Positions 43,631 through 54,900 are shown, numbered from the stretch's first letter. The stretch: 64,000 nt of DNA from an uncultured Bacteroidota bacterium (GCA_903853805.1 CAINUN010000050.1:1-64000), one strand, 5' to 3'. Numbers and translations are program-made. The notes: a model not told the origin generated them from the letters alone.

Positions 43631-43978
43631 TCAGAATGTTCCCTTCACATCCTTGTACCCCATTCCTTTTAGCCAAACAATGAGCCTCTCTTTATAGTCA
43701 CCTTGAATAATGATGAGTCCATCTTTGGCGCTGCCACCTGTTCCACATTTGGTTTTTAGTTGTTTGCCCAGTGCTTCAAGGTCGGAAATTGTTCCAATAA
43801 ATCCTTCAACTAGAGTCACCACTTTCCCTGCGCGATGTTTAGTGTCTAGCTTTACACGCAGTCTTTGCTTCTCGACAGGTAGGGTGTCTGCTTCTGCATT
43901 TTCTTCTTTGTAATTATTGAAAAAGTCGGAGTTAGTACTATAGGCTAAGCCATCGGGGCGTGCTTTATGTTTGCTCAT
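43631..43978 (-). CDS. SUI1/eIF1-like translation factor (YciH family)
   Basis: The 115-aa protein has the SUI1 fold in its second half (RVKLDTKHRAGKVVTLVEGF, LKTKCGTGGSAKDGLIIIQGDYKERLIVWLKGMGY). Bacterial members such as YciH are thought to influence start-codon selection. It lies 23 bp after queD on the same strand. Confidence 0.88.
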   Translation of the reverse strand: MSKHKARPDGLAYSTNSDFFNNYKEENAEADTLPVEKQRLRVKLDTKHRAGKVVTLVEGFIGTISDLEALGKQLKTKCGTGGSAKDGLIIIQGDYKERLIVWLKGMGYKDVKGTF

Positions 43979-44001
43979 GGTTTTTCTTTTTTACTAAAAA
44001 T

Positions 44002-44472
44002 TTATTCTTCCATCCACTCTCTTCTTGCTTCTGCAAAACTTGTTGGGGTTTCAAATAAACGAACAAATTCTACTCGGGCTTTATTGGCATGCCCATGCAA
44101 TGCCTTTTCTATTTGTTGATACAACCACACCACAATATTTTCTGCGGTGGTGTTCATTTTAGGTAATGATTCGTTGAGGTATTGATGGTCTAGGCACGGC
44201 TCAATTTGCTGTTTCCAAATGCTTTTTATTTCATTGAAATCGATGGTCAATCCGAGGTGATTGGTAAAGCCACTAATGCCGAAAATGACTTTATAGGTGT
44301 GTCCATGCAGGTTGCAGCATTTGCCTTCGTAGGCATGTAAATGATGGGCGGCATCGAAGGTAAAATCCTTGCTCACCAACACGCGCTTATTGTGGTATTT
44401 CAAATCGCGTTCTAAAATGTCTTTGCCAAATTCCTGAACTTTCTTGGGAAGATGATAACCTTTGTCGCTCAT
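44002..44472 (-). CDS. queD: 6-carboxy-tetrahydropterin synthase QueD-like
   Basis: The 156-aa protein has the zinc-binding His set (FDAAHHL and NLHGHTYKV), a catalytic Cys in GKCCNLHGH, and the Asp-His region CLDHQYLN. QueD makes 6-carboxy-5,6,7,8-tetrahydropterin for queuosine (7-deazaguanine) synthesis. A 6-pyruvoyl-tetrahydropterin synthase role is the alternative. It overlaps the EamA transporter gene by 4 bp (ATGA), so the two are translationally coupled. Confidence 0.85.
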   Translation of the reverse strand: MSDKGYHLPKKVQEFGKDILERDLKYHNKRVLVSKDFTFDAAHHLHAYEGKCCNLHGHTYKVIFGISGFTNHLGLTIDFNEIKSIWKQQIEPCLDHQYLNESLPKMNTTAENIVVWLYQQIEKALHGHANKARVEFVRLFETPTSFAEARREWMEE

Positions 44473-45374
44473 GCAATCGCTTTATTTCTTTTTAATCCGA
44501 AGTTCACCAAAAAAACACCTGTGAAGATGAGTACAGAGGCTATAACCTTTACCATTGTCATGTGTTCGCCAGTGAACAGTACGGAAATAATGGCTGCAAA
44601 AATAGGTTGTAAATAGATGTAAGCGCCAGCTGTGGAAGGACTAATGTGGCGTAAAGCAAAAATATTCCACAAATAAGTGAAGAAGGTGACGCATATAACA
44701 ATGAATGCAACAGCCGAAAAATCTCTGGGATGAAACAAACTCCAATTGATGTGTAAGAACTGTGGCAAACCAAAAGGAATGACAAAACAAAAGCCAAACA
44801 AAAACACCCATCGAATGACAATTATTGGTCGGTAGCGATGCATCAATGGTTTGATCATGACCAAATAAATGGCGTAGGATGCAGCATTGAGAAAAACCAA
44901 TAAATCGCCTAAGGAAGAATTACCTGTAACAGTGATTTCTTTTCCGGCGCTCATCAACAAAAAAGCACCACTGATACCAAGCATTAAGCCAAGACTTTTT
45001 TCCCAACTTAGTTTTTCTTTCAGCACAAAATGGGCAATGATGGTAATGAGTAGCGGGGTGCTCATCATCACGAGAGAAGCATGAATAGGAAATGTGAGAT
45101 TGAGCCCGGCGAAGAACAACATTTGATTGAGTGCCACACCAAACAAGCCTCCTAAAACCAATATCTTCCAGTCTTTTTTGTCAATTTTTGTTTTGAAATT
45201 TTGTCCTCCAAAATAGCTTAGCCAAAACAATAGCGTAACCACACTCACCCGAATGAAGATGAAACCAAGTGGCTCTATCAATCTTGGCATCACAGTTTTG
45301 GCAACGGTAAAACCGGCACCATAAAAAAGATTGGCACCCAATAGTGCCAAATGGGCTTTTAATCGATTGTTCAT
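44469..45374 (-). CDS. EamA/DMT family membrane transporter
   Basis: The 301-aa protein has about ten transmembrane helices in two repeated EamA halves (LLGANLFYGAGFTVAK and ending IYLQPIFAAIISVLFTGEHMTMVKVIASVLIFTGVFLV). Substrate is unknown; members export metabolites or amino acids. I chose the ATG at 45374 (MNNRLKAHLAL), because the upstream part of the ORF-track entry overlaps the preceding gene. Its coupling with queD hints at, but does not show, a link to that pathway. Confidence 0.85.
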   Translation of the reverse strand: MNNRLKAHLALLGANLFYGAGFTVAKTVMPRLIEPLGFIFIRVSVVTLLFWLSYFGGQNFKTKIDKKDWKILVLGGLFGVALNQMLFFAGLNLTFPIHASLVMMSTPLLITIIAHFVLKEKLSWEKSLGLMLGISGAFLLMSAGKEITVTGNSSLGDLLVFLNAASYAIYLVMIKPLMHRYRPIIVIRWVFLFGFCFVIPFGLPQFLHINWSLFHPRDFSAVAFIVICVTFFTYLWNIFALRHISPSTAGAYIYLQPIFAAIISVLFTGEHMTMVKVIASVLIFTGVFLVNFGLKRNKAIA

Positions 45375-45393
45375 GAGCGGCAAAAGTAAGGAG

Positions 45394-46482
45394 CTACAAA
45401 GTAGAAAGCCATTTTTCAAGAACGGGAATGAATTGTTGGCATCGTAAATGGGCATCTATTTTTTTAAAAGGAAAATCTGCAACTGCATGCAACTCTTCTT
45501 TCAATTTAAAATTCTTTTGCGAAGCAGCATAAAAAATGCCCGATTGGTGTAAGTATTTTGCAAGATAAAGTTGCTCAGTTTGTGAGGGCGTAGGAATGAG
45601 TATTGCTTTTTTTTGAAGCGCTACAAAATCCATAATGCTAGTATAGCCACTTCTACAAATTACATAAGACGCTTCCTCTATTAGTGGTAAAAGATCTGTC
45701 GCTGAAAGTCGTTGGTAGTAATCTATATGCAGTGGAATATTTTCTCTTTTCACCGCATTGCTGCCTTCAACAAAAACCACTTTTCCTTCCAAGCCTTGAA
45801 CCTCTTGCCACAATAAATCAGATAGCTGAGCCCGTTGTGTTTCTTCGCCCGATAATAAAACCAACAAATGCTTTGTTGTTTCTTTTTCTCTTACCGAAAA
45901 ATGTGTGAGCCAACCAATGTATGCTGTGTTATTAGGCAATATTTTTGGATGCGCCAATTTGCCAGCAAGATTACTTTCTTCCTCAGCAACATCGGGCACC
46001 CAAACCGATGAAAAGCGTTGTAGCAATTGGTAATGAAGCGTTTGTAAAAAACGATTTATTGTTGCGCCAAAACCCGAGTCTATTTGCAACTGATGACAAA
46101 GAATGACGGAAGGAATGGTAGCATGATGCAAACCATATCGATTGTCGGAAATGATGCCATCAATTTTTTGGGTAACCACAAATTGTTTCAACCAGTTTTT
46201 TTCTTCTTTTATTGCCTTAAAAATCTTGGGCGTTTGCAACATAAGATGCGGTAAAAACATGTTTGCCTGTTTGCTATAATTCACTTCATATCCTTTCAAT
46301 TGAAAATAAGAAAGCTCAGGAAAACTTTGTAACACAAAGCTTCTTTGCCACTCATTGCCGGCAAATAAAACAGTGTGTCCTAACTGCAACAAATGACGAA
46401 TGAAGGGCAGGCAGCGCGTGGTATGACCCAAACCCCAATCGAGCGGAGCAACAAGAATTCGTTTGGGTGAAGGTGTATTCAA
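45394..46482 (-). CDS. MurG-like glycosyltransferase (GT28-type)
   Basis: The 362-aa protein starts RILVAPLDWGLGHTTRCLPFIRHL, a MurG/GT28-like donor fold, and ends with SYVICRSGYTSIMDFVALQKKAILIPTPSQTEQLYLAKYL, the UDP-sugar binding half. It probably adds a sugar to a lipid or polymer; the substrate is unknown. The frame has no ATG near the start and a stop lies just upstream, so it begins at TTG (46482). It heads a run with the transporter, queD and SUI1 genes. Confidence 0.8.
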   Translation of the reverse strand: MNTPSPKRILVAPLDWGLGHTTRCLPFIRHLLQLGHTVLFAGNEWQRSFVLQSFPELSYFQLKGYEVNYSKQANMFLPHLMLQTPKIFKAIKEEKNWLKQFVVTQKIDGIISDNRYGLHHATIPSVILCHQLQIDSGFGATINRFLQTLHYQLLQRFSSVWVPDVAEEESNLAGKLAHPKILPNNTAYIGWLTHFSVREKETTKHLLVLLSGEETQRAQLSDLLWQEVQGLEGKVVFVEGSNAVKRENIPLHIDYYQRLSATDLLPLIEEASYVICRSGYTSIMDFVALQKKAILIPTPSQTEQLYLAKYLHQSGIFYAASQKNFKLKEELHAVADFPFKKIDAHLRCQQFIPVLEKWLSTL

Positions 46483-46503
46483 GAAAGGTTATTTTTGGCG
46501 CCA

Positions 46504-46665
46504 ATGAAACAGATGAACAACAAATGTAGCAGATTCAAATTGACCCAAAAGTATTGGCTGTGGAGCCTCTTATTGGTGTTGCTGTTTCAGTCTTGTGCTC
46601 GCACGAAACCCTGCGGATGTGGCAGCGATTTAAACAAGGTATTTTATCATAAAAGAAGACACTAA
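46504..46665 (+). CDS. Small lipoprotein, 53 aa
   Basis: This ORF is too short for the ORF track. The protein MKQMNNKCSRFKLTQK... has a hydrophobic stretch (YWLWSLLLVLLFQSC) with lipobox LFQSC, then a short Cys-rich tail (ARTKPCGCGSDLNKVFYHKRRH). A -7 box TATTTTTG lies at 46490-46497. Tiny lipoproteins of this kind occur widely in Bacteroidota with no known role. It is divergent from the MurG-like gene and lies 95 bp before pdxJ. Confidence 0.7.
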   Translation: MKQMNNKCSRFKLTQKYWLWSLLLVLLFQSCARTKPCGCGSDLNKVFYHKRRH

Positions 46666-46760
46666 ACTTCATTCATCGTTTTTCTTTGAAATCATTCCTA
46701 ATTGATTTTTATCATTGAGCTAATAGCAAATGCAATTATTTTTGTCACAAACGAACCATA

Positions 46761-47486
46761 ATGGCAACCAAACTCTCTGTCAATATAAATAAGATTGCAA
46801 CTATTCGAAATAGTCGCGGAGGGAATAATCCGAATGTGTTGCAAGTTGCTATTGATTGCCAACGATTTGGAGCGGAGGGAATAACTGTTCATCCACGACC
46901 AGACGAGCGTCATATTCGTTATGCTGATGTGCGTGAAATCAAATCTATTATTACAACAGAATTCAACATTGAGGGGAATCCAATGGAAGACAAGTTCGTA
47001 GATTTAGTTCTTGAGGTGAAGCCGCATCAAGTTACGCTTGTTCCAGACTACCCTACACAACTTACTTCCAATCATGGTTGGGATACGATTGTGCAAGCAA
47101 AATATTTACAAGACATTATTTCAGTTTTTAAGAAAGACAGAATTAGGGTTTCTCTTTTTGTTGACCCCATAGAAAAAATGGTTTCCGCTGCTGCCGCTAC
47201 AGGAACTGACAGAGTGGAGCTTTATACAGAAGATTATGCTAGGCTTTTTCATCAAAACAAGTCTATGGCGATAAGAAACTATTTGTTGGCAGCACAAATT
47301 GCTAAAGAAAAGAACCTTGGCTTAAATGCGGGTCATGATTTGGACTTAAATAATTTGAAGTTTTTTGCCAATAACATTCCAAGTTTGTTGGAAGTTTCAA
47401 TTGGGCATGCCTTGATTAGTGATGCACTCTATTTTGGGTTAGAAAACACCATTCAGTTGTATAGACGTCAATTAATTGCTAGATAA
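46761..47486 (+). CDS. pdxJ: Pyridoxine 5'-phosphate synthase
   Basis: PdxJ joins 3-amino-2-oxopropyl phosphate and deoxyxylulose phosphate to make pyridoxine phosphate (vitamin B6). The 241-aa protein has SVNINKIATIRNSRGGNNPNV, GITVHPRPDERHIRY, and the late GLGLNAGHDL-like segment (NLGLNAGHDLDLNNL) and EVSIGHALISDAL, all family hallmarks. Length is normal. Confidence 0.95.
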   Translation: MATKLSVNINKIATIRNSRGGNNPNVLQVAIDCQRFGAEGITVHPRPDERHIRYADVREIKSIITTEFNIEGNPMEDKFVDLVLEVKPHQVTLVPDYPTQLTSNHGWDTIVQAKYLQDIISVFKKDRIRVSLFVDPIEKMVSAAAATGTDRVELYTEDYARLFHQNKSMAIRNYLLAAQIAKEKNLGLNAGHDLDLNNLKFFANNIPSLLEVSIGHALISDALYFGLENTIQLYRRQLIAR

Positions 47487-47643
47487 TATCCGAGCCAAAC
47501 AAGGCAATTCCTTGTTCAGGCAAGATTATTAGGCGATTTTTATAAAAAGAGTTATTTTCGGAAAAACCAGCCACCTTGTTTTTTCGAGGTTAATTGCTTT
47601 TGATATTTGTATTGATTGATTCGATTTCGGAAATTTGCAGCCC

Positions 47644-50600
47644 ATGAAGAAAAGTTTACTCACAACCCTTTTATTTGTTTTGGGATTTATCCTCCCTGAA
47701 CAAGTATTTGCGCAGCTGACTGCAAACTTTTCAGCAATACCAATTAGCGGATGTTCGCCTATTTTGGTTCAATTCACAGACTCATCGACAGGCAATCCAA
47801 CAAATTGGAATTGGAATCTTGGTAATGGTACTCTTTCCAACATTCAAAACCCTTCTACCGTTTACATCACACCGGGCATTTATACAGTTACATTAACTGT
47901 TTCAAATGGGACAAGCTCTGATACAAAAACCATCACTAATTATATCAATGTAATTCCTTCGCCTGAGGTTTATTTTACAGCAAGCGATTCATCAGTTACT
48001 TGTCCGCCAAAGACTGTACAATTTACCAACCAGACCATTTTAGGAACTGGTGGAGCAGCTTCCTATTTTTGGGATTTTGGAGATGGGGCAACATCAACTG
48101 TTCAAAACCCAACACACACTTATACCAATGGTGGAAACTATACGGTTACTCTTGCCGTGACTAATAGTGCTGGTTGTATGAAGCTGAAAACTAAAACTAA
48201 TTACATTCAAGTCTCTACTCCCCCTGATGCCAATTTCACTTCTGCCAACAATATTTCCTGTGTGGTGCCAAGTAGCGTCAGTTTTACAAATACTACGTTA
48301 GGCGGCACAACATATGATTGGGATTTTGGCTCTCTACCTAACTCTACCGCAATAAATCCAACTCACCTATATAATGCTGCAGGCAATTATACGGTTACGC
48401 TTATTGCCACTAATGCTTATGGGTGTAAAGATACCGTGGTCAAACCCAATTTCGTGAGCTTAGGCCCTATCTCTGTGAATTTCAACAAGAGTGCATCCTC
48501 CGTTTGCAAGGGTGTTCCAATTATTTTTACAAATACTACTACACCTGGGGTTGGAAGTTGTACTTGGAATTTTGGAGACGGAACTACGCCTATTGCTACA
48601 TTAAATGCTACCCATGCTTATTCTACAGCAGGAACATTCACAGTAAAACTAGTAGTAATTAACAGCGGATGCAAAGACTCATCAATGCAAACAGTTACTG
48701 TTTTCCCTTCCCCTTCAGCAGCGTTTTCAGCAACCCCAACAGCAGGTTGTACGGTTCCACAAACGGTTTCGTTTTCCAATAGTTCTACTGGAGCTGTTTC
48801 TTATATGTGGAGTTTTGGAACTGGTGCAACATCAGCATTAGTTAACCCAAGTTATACTTACACAATCCTTGGTTCTTATAATGTAGCATTAATTGCAACG
48901 TCAAACAATAACTGTAAGGATACGCTAACTCAAAATGCCTACATTAATTTTATCATACCAACCGTAACTGTTTCTGCTAACAATGTAAATGGGTGTCTTC
49001 CCGACACCGTAACCTTCACAGCTATATCGAACCCATCTATTTCCAGTTATAATTGGAACATGGGAAATAGTACAGTAATTCCAGGCGGTTCTACTATTAC
49101 ATACATCTATACTACTCCTGGAACGTATAATGTTACGGCCGGTTATTCCACTACTCCAAGTTGCAACTTTACAACTACTGCATTGCCAATAAACGTGGGT
49201 ACACCACCTTCACCGTCATTTACAGCAACACCTAATCCTGCATGTCCGGGAACAACAATTACGTTTATCAACACTAGTAATGCCCCTTCTGGTACAACCT
49301 ATCTATGGAATTTTGGAGATGGCGGAACAGATTCTACAATAAACACTTCTTATATTTATTGGAATCAAGGAACCTACCCGGTTACCTTAACAGCAACCTA
49401 TCAAGGTTGTAGTGCAACTTATTCGTTAAATATAACCATCACCCCCCCCTATCAAGTTTTTTAATTATCCCAGGAAATTGTGCCAATAAAAAAAACATAT
49501 CAACAATAAATAATTCAACCCCTGGCTGCACTTATTTATGGGATTTTGGGGACGGTTCTACTTCAACATTAATTAACCCAACTCACACATATACTAACTT
49601 TGGAAATTACACTGTAGTACTGTATGTAACAAATCCAGTTACAGGATGCGTGGCGCATGCACATCAAGATTTACACTTGTATCAATTAATAGGGGACTTT
49701 ATTGCCTCCGACACTTCAATGTGCAATAGTAACATTGACACTTTTGCAGCATTATTAAACATCAACATCATTGGCGCTATTCAAAGTTATACTTGGCATT
49801 TTGGCGATGGCACTTCAGTTACAGAAACAGATTCTTTAACTACCCACCATTACCTTTCAAACGGAATTTTTACAGTGACTTTGGTGTTGACCGACACTTT
49901 GGGGTGTAAGGATACAATTACGAAGGTCAATTACATTCATATTGGGGGTCCAATTGTAAACTTTGTTGGGGTTCCTACTCCTGGTTGTTCTCCTTTAACC
50001 GTTTTGTTTACCGATCAAACTATTTCACCTGATGGTTTTGCAGCAAGAAACTGGAAATTTGGTGATGGTGTTTTTTCCAACTCTAACACTGTAAATGTTT
50101 CACATACATACAATACTGGACAATATTCTGTAAGACTTATAGTAACCGATACTAAAGGTTGCAAAGACACGCTAATAAAATCAAATTACATTATAGCAAC
50201 AAAACCGAACGCAAGTTTTAATTCTCCTGACACCATTATTTGTAAAGGTCAAATAGCCCATTTTTACAGTAATAATTCTGGAAATTATACTTATCTGTGG
50301 CTGTTTGGAGATGGCGGCAATGCAACAACATTAAACCCTACACACGTTTATAACGCTGCAGGCAATTATACAGTCAGTTTTATTCTAACTAATTCAAGTG
50401 GTTGTAAAGACACTATGACCAAAACAGCTTATGTTCATGTGTCTTCTGTCAACCCAGGATTTACTTTGAGTGACACCTTCTCTACCTGCCCTCCTTTAAC
50501 TGTGTTTTTCTTAGATACAACTTCTGGCTCAACGACTCATAATTGGGTATTTGGAAATGGAAATGCTTCTTCTATCATTAATCCTGGTGCTATTTATACT

Positions 50601-52877
50601 TTACCAGGAAACTACAATGTGAAACTTGTTACCTCAAACGGCATATGCACAGATTCTGCCTTCAGAAATATTCACATTTTAGGTCCAATAGGCACCTTTT
50701 CATATGCTCCTCTGACTGGCTGTTATCCATTGACTGTAACATTCACAGCTAATACATTAAACACGGTGAAGATAATTTGGGACATGAGCAATGGGTTTAC
50801 CGATACATCAACTACAAATCAAAGCCCTTATAACTTTAACTATAATTATACTTATAACCAAGTTGGCAATTTTGTTCCAGTGTTTGTCTTATCGAATGGA
50901 CAAAATTGTACGGTTCCTTATTTTGGGCAAGACACCATAAAAGTTGGACATCTTGATGCTGATTTTTATTTCACGCCTATTCCTCAGTGCGAAAAAACAA
51001 TAGTACAATTTACTGATTCAATAACTAATTCTACTCTTACTATTGCCTCTCACTACTGGACATTTGGTGATGGAAACTCAAGCACAATTCACAATCCAAC
51101 TCATCTTTATTCTGCCGCCGGAACATTTACGGTCAAACTAGTGCTCGTAGCATCGAATGGATGTGCAGATACTATAACAAAACAAATAACAGTTCTACCC
51201 TCTCCCAACTTGACCATAAGTAACAACCTCATTTTTTGTCAAGGTCAATTTACCTCCGCTCCATTACAAGTAAGTGGTGCATTAACTTATTCATGGTCTC
51301 CTGCTGCTACCCTTTCCTGTAGCACTTGTACAAATCCTTATGCATTCCCTACTTCAACAACAACATACACAGTGGTTGGTACTGCAGCAAATGGTTGTAC
51401 AGATACTGCGCAGGTAACAATAGGTATTGACACAATACCTCAAATTATTGTATCAAATTCTCAAACAATTTGCTCCAATGATACCATTCAACTAAGCGCT
51501 GTTGGTGCAGCAAATTTTTCTTGGTCACCCTCTGTTGGGCTTTCCTGTTCTCTTTGCCCTAATCCTATTGCAAACCCTCAAACAACAGTTACTTATACTG
51601 TAATTGGCACTAATCTTTCAGGATGTGCTGACACTGATCATGTAACATTGACTGTAATTCCAGCCCCTAATATCAATGCTGGTCCTGATATTACTATTTG
51701 CAAATACGGTCAGGCACAACTTCATGCCACTGGATTACCCAACTTAACGTGGAATCCTTCATCAACATTATCTTGTCCTAACTGCTCTAACCCAATTGCA
51801 ACTCCACTTTTTACAACACCTTATGTGGTTAGCGGAGTTGATAATGCAGGTTGTAACGATTCAGATACAGTAGTTGTGTTTGTTAACCCACTACCGATTA
51901 TAAGTATAGGAAACGACACGGTATTATGTGCTGGGAAATCTTTACAATTGAACGCTAGCGGTGCTGTAACATACATATGGTCTCCACCGTTTTTCATTTC
52001 ATGTGTGAATTGTCCTAATCCAATTATTCAGCCAAATGACACAACAACCTATACCGTTATTGGAGTAGATTCAAATGGTTGTAAAGACACTGCTTCCATC
52101 GCCATCAATATTATTCCAAAATATCCAATGTCTTTTGGTGTTGATGACAGTATCTGTATTGGTGATTCTGTAACTCTTTTTGCAATTGGAGGCACTTCTT
52201 ATTTGTGGTCGCCAGCTGCTACATTAAACAACGATACAAGTAGTAGCCCAATAGCAACACCTTTAGAAACTTCAACTTATCAAGTGATTATTACCCAAGG
52301 AACTTGTTTTACTGATACTGGCAATGTTACGATTTCTGTTTTCCCATGGCCAACTGTAAATGCAGGGCCTGACCAAACAATTATCGCAGGTAACTCCATT
52401 AACTTATTCGCTACTAGTACTAATACTATTAGTTACGTCTGGGAACCATCAACAACATTAAGTTGTGCAACCTGTCAAAGCCCTGTAGCCAATCCAACTG
52501 AAACGACAACCTACATTGTAACAGCATATAACGAGTTAGGTTGTGAAGCAACAGACGAGGTTACCATTTTTTTGATTTGCGATAATGGACAGTTATTCCT
52601 TGCAAATACTTTTACGCCAAATGGTGACGGGCATAATGACCGATTTTATCCTCAAGGAAAAGGAATGCTCAACATTCTTCAGTTCTCTATTTATAATCGT
52701 TGGGGTGAAAAAGTGTTTGAAGCAAATAATATTCAACCAAATAACGACTTAATTGGATGGGATGGTACTTATAAAGGAGAAACTCTTACTCCAGATGTCT
52801 ATGTTTATGTTGTAAAAGCTGTCTGTTATACAGGCGATATCATAGAAGTAAAAGGAGATATTTCGTTGATTAGATAG
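47644..52877 (+). CDS. Giant PKD-repeat surface adhesin with type B T9SS sorting domain, interrupted by a frameshift at a C8 run
   Basis: A signal peptide (KKSLLTTLLFVLGFILPEQVFAQ) is followed by about 14 PKD domains (W-x-FGDG and NPTHxYxxAGNYTV motifs) and about six repeats with SWSPAATLSCSTC-like cores. A gliding-motility/CHU_C type B sorting domain ends it (NTFTPNGDGHNDRFYPQG, YNRWGEKVFEANN, GEIxIKGDISLIR-like end). The ORF track splits it into 47635-49464 and 49650-52877. Reading the second frame upstream of 49650 back to C8 (49442-49449) restores one more complete PKD domain, so this was one ~1745-aa gene. It is probably a surface adhesin, partnered by the PorP/SprF gene downstream. I chose the ATG at 47644, not the TTG at 47635. 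Confidence 0.85.
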
Positions 52878-52886
52878 AAGGAAAGC

Positions 52887-53951
52887 ATGAAATTGTATAA
52901 AGGATTCATCATACTAATTATTGTCTACACACAATGTCTAAATGTTGATGGGCAAGATTTGCATTTCTCACAATTTTATGAAAATGCCATGATGCGCAAT
53001 CCTGGTTTAACAGGAATATTTAGTGGTGATTATAGGATGGGGGTAAACTATCGTAACCAGTGGAGTACGATCTCTGCACCCTATCAAACTTATCTTGCTT
53101 CAGTGGAAACAAGAATAGGAATTAGTGACGAAACCTTTGACTGTATCAGTATGGGTATTAATATCACACAAGACAAAGCAGGCTCAATTGATTTTGTAAG
53201 TACACAAGTTTACCCAACATTTTGTTACAACAAATCTATGCAAGACCCTCACCACTCCTATTTGTCTTCAGGTATTGCAGCTGGAATGATCCAAAGAGCA
53301 ATTGACCCATCAAAGATGACATTCTCTTCACAGTATTTTGGAGGGACATATAACCCAGGGTTCCCATCGGGTGAATTGATGAACCAAACCAAGCTAACCT
53401 ATTTCGACATAGGTGCTGGCATAAGTTTTAATAGTTCTCTAGGTGATCAGGGTAAATATAATTATTACATTGGAGCTGCTGCCTTTCATCTAAACAAACC
53501 AAAGGCGGCGTTTGGTAATGAAGCTTTTGTAAGAATGGACGTGAGGTATAATGGAAATCTGGGGTTGAGTTGTCAATTAAACAATGAATTCGGACTTATT
53601 TCACACTTCAATTTTTCAATACAAGGAAAATATAGAGAAACCATTGGCGGCGCCTTACTCTGTTATAGAAATTATGACGAGGCAAAGCAACTCATGTTTG
53701 TTTTGTTTGGTGGTGTTTATTATAGATTGAATGATGCCATCATCCCTACTTTCAAACTCGATTACCTAAACTATACTTTTACCGTTTCATATGACATCAA
53801 TTCTTCCAGCTTAAAAAATGTAAGCAAGGCACAGGGTGGTGTAGAAATTTCAGTATATAAACGAGGCTTTCTTTATAGAAAACCATGGACTGAAGATAAA
53901 ACACATTGCCCCCGTTTTGAACAAATGATTCTCCCAAACTACGAGCAATAA
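52887..53951 (+). CDS. PorP/SprF family type IX secretion membrane protein
   Basis: The 354-aa protein has a signal peptide (LYKGFIILIIVYTQCLNVDGQ). The mature start DLHFSQFYENAMMRNPGLTGIFSGDYRMGVNYRNQWSTI is the PorP/SprF hallmark. The rest is beta-barrel-like. SprF proteins are needed for secretion and surface attachment of the type B cargo encoded next to them, here the PKD adhesin 9 bp upstream. It also ends the operon; a terminator follows at once. Confidence 0.92.
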   Translation: MKLYKGFIILIIVYTQCLNVDGQDLHFSQFYENAMMRNPGLTGIFSGDYRMGVNYRNQWSTISAPYQTYLASVETRIGISDETFDCISMGINITQDKAGSIDFVSTQVYPTFCYNKSMQDPHHSYLSSGIAAGMIQRAIDPSKMTFSSQYFGGTYNPGFPSGELMNQTKLTYFDIGAGISFNSSLGDQGKYNYYIGAAAFHLNKPKAAFGNEAFVRMDVRYNGNLGLSCQLNNEFGLISHFNFSIQGKYRETIGGALLCYRNYDEAKQLMFVLFGGVYYRLNDAIIPTFKLDYLNYTFTVSYDINSSSLKNVSKAQGGVEISVYKRGFLYRKPWTEDKTHCPRFEQMILPNYEQ

Positions 53952-53976
53952 AAAAGGCGCCCTAAAGCGCCTTCTT
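53952..53976. terminator. Bidirectional intrinsic terminator
   Basis: GGCGC, loop CCTAAA, GCGCC (53956-53971), with an A run before it, between the convergent SprF-like and OmpR-type genes. Confidence 0.8.
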
Positions 53977-53994
53977 CGTTATGTTATATGGATT

Positions 53995-54699
53995 TTACAA
54001 TGCAATTGGATTGCAATTAAATTTAAATCCAATTCCATGAATGGTTTGTAACTGAACGGTTGGGTCACTTTTAATGTACTTACGGATTTTGGTAACAAAC
54101 ACATCCATGCTGCGACCCAAAAAATAATCTTCTTTGCCCCAAACGCTTAGTAAAATATCGTCGCGCTTTAAAACCTTATTGGCATTCATACATAAATACC
54201 TAAACAAATCTGCTTCACGTTGAGTCAATTGAAATTCTTCTTTTTCGCCTTGCAATAAAAGATTGTCATAATTGAATGTGAGATTCCCAATCTTATAACC
54301 AGATGGATTTCCATCTTCCTTTTTCATTGTACGCTTCAAAAACACTTCAATGCGAAGAATCAATTCCTGCATGTTGAATGGCTTCGTGATATAGTCATCC
54401 GCTCCACTTTGGAATCCAGCAATCTTATCATCATCCATTGACTTGGAAGTGAGCATGAGAATCGGAATAGTTTCGTTCTTTTTACGAATTTGAGCAGCTA
54501 TAGACATGCCATCTTTCTTTGGCAACATAACATCCATCAACACCATGTCGAAATTGTGCTTCATGAATTGTTGAAATCCAGTTTCACCATCAGGGCAATT
54601 AATAACTTCGTAACCCTTATCCTGTAAGCTATCTTTAACAACAAAGCTTAATGTAGGGTCGTCTTCAATCAAAAGAATTTTAGCTTTCGGTTCAGCCAT
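53995..54699 (-). CDS. OmpR/PhoB-type response regulator (RprY-like)
   Basis: The 234-aa protein has a receiver (LLIEDDP; Asp in DMVLMDVMLPKKDG; MLTSK; YITKPF) and a winged-helix OmpR domain (EFQLTQREADLFRYLCMNANKVLKRDDIL, then SMDVFVTKIRKYI). No kinase is adjacent. It resembles the single conserved OmpR-type regulator of Bacteroidota known as RprY, but the identity is not proven. It is not part of the NO-associated block. Confidence 0.87.
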   Translation of the reverse strand: MAEPKAKILLIEDDPTLSFVVKDSLQDKGYEVINCPDGETGFQQFMKHNFDMVLMDVMLPKKDGMSIAAQIRKKNETIPILMLTSKSMDDDKIAGFQSGADDYITKPFNMQELILRIEVFLKRTMKKEDGNPSGYKIGNLTFNYDNLLLQGEKEEFQLTQREADLFRYLCMNANKVLKRDDILLSVWGKEDYFLGRSMDVFVTKIRKYIKSDPTVQLQTIHGIGFKFNCNPIAL

Positions 54700-54900
54700 A
54701 AAATAGAATTATGTCGTTTACAAACTATCGATGATGATGTAAAAATAAAGGCTTTTTATTAAACTCAAACCATTCTGATTAACATCAACTTTCATGTTGT
54801 TTTCGAAGTGTAAAGGTAGTTGGTATTGAAATCTGTATCCAAATTACTCATAACTATTGAACCAGCAAATTCTTTCCATTAAAAATAATGCATAAGGCTA

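Noticed and set aside
49650-52877. Independent adhesin gene starting at 49650
   Set aside because: The GTG start lies within a PKD domain that continues upstream in the same frame to the C8 run, and there is no signal peptide.
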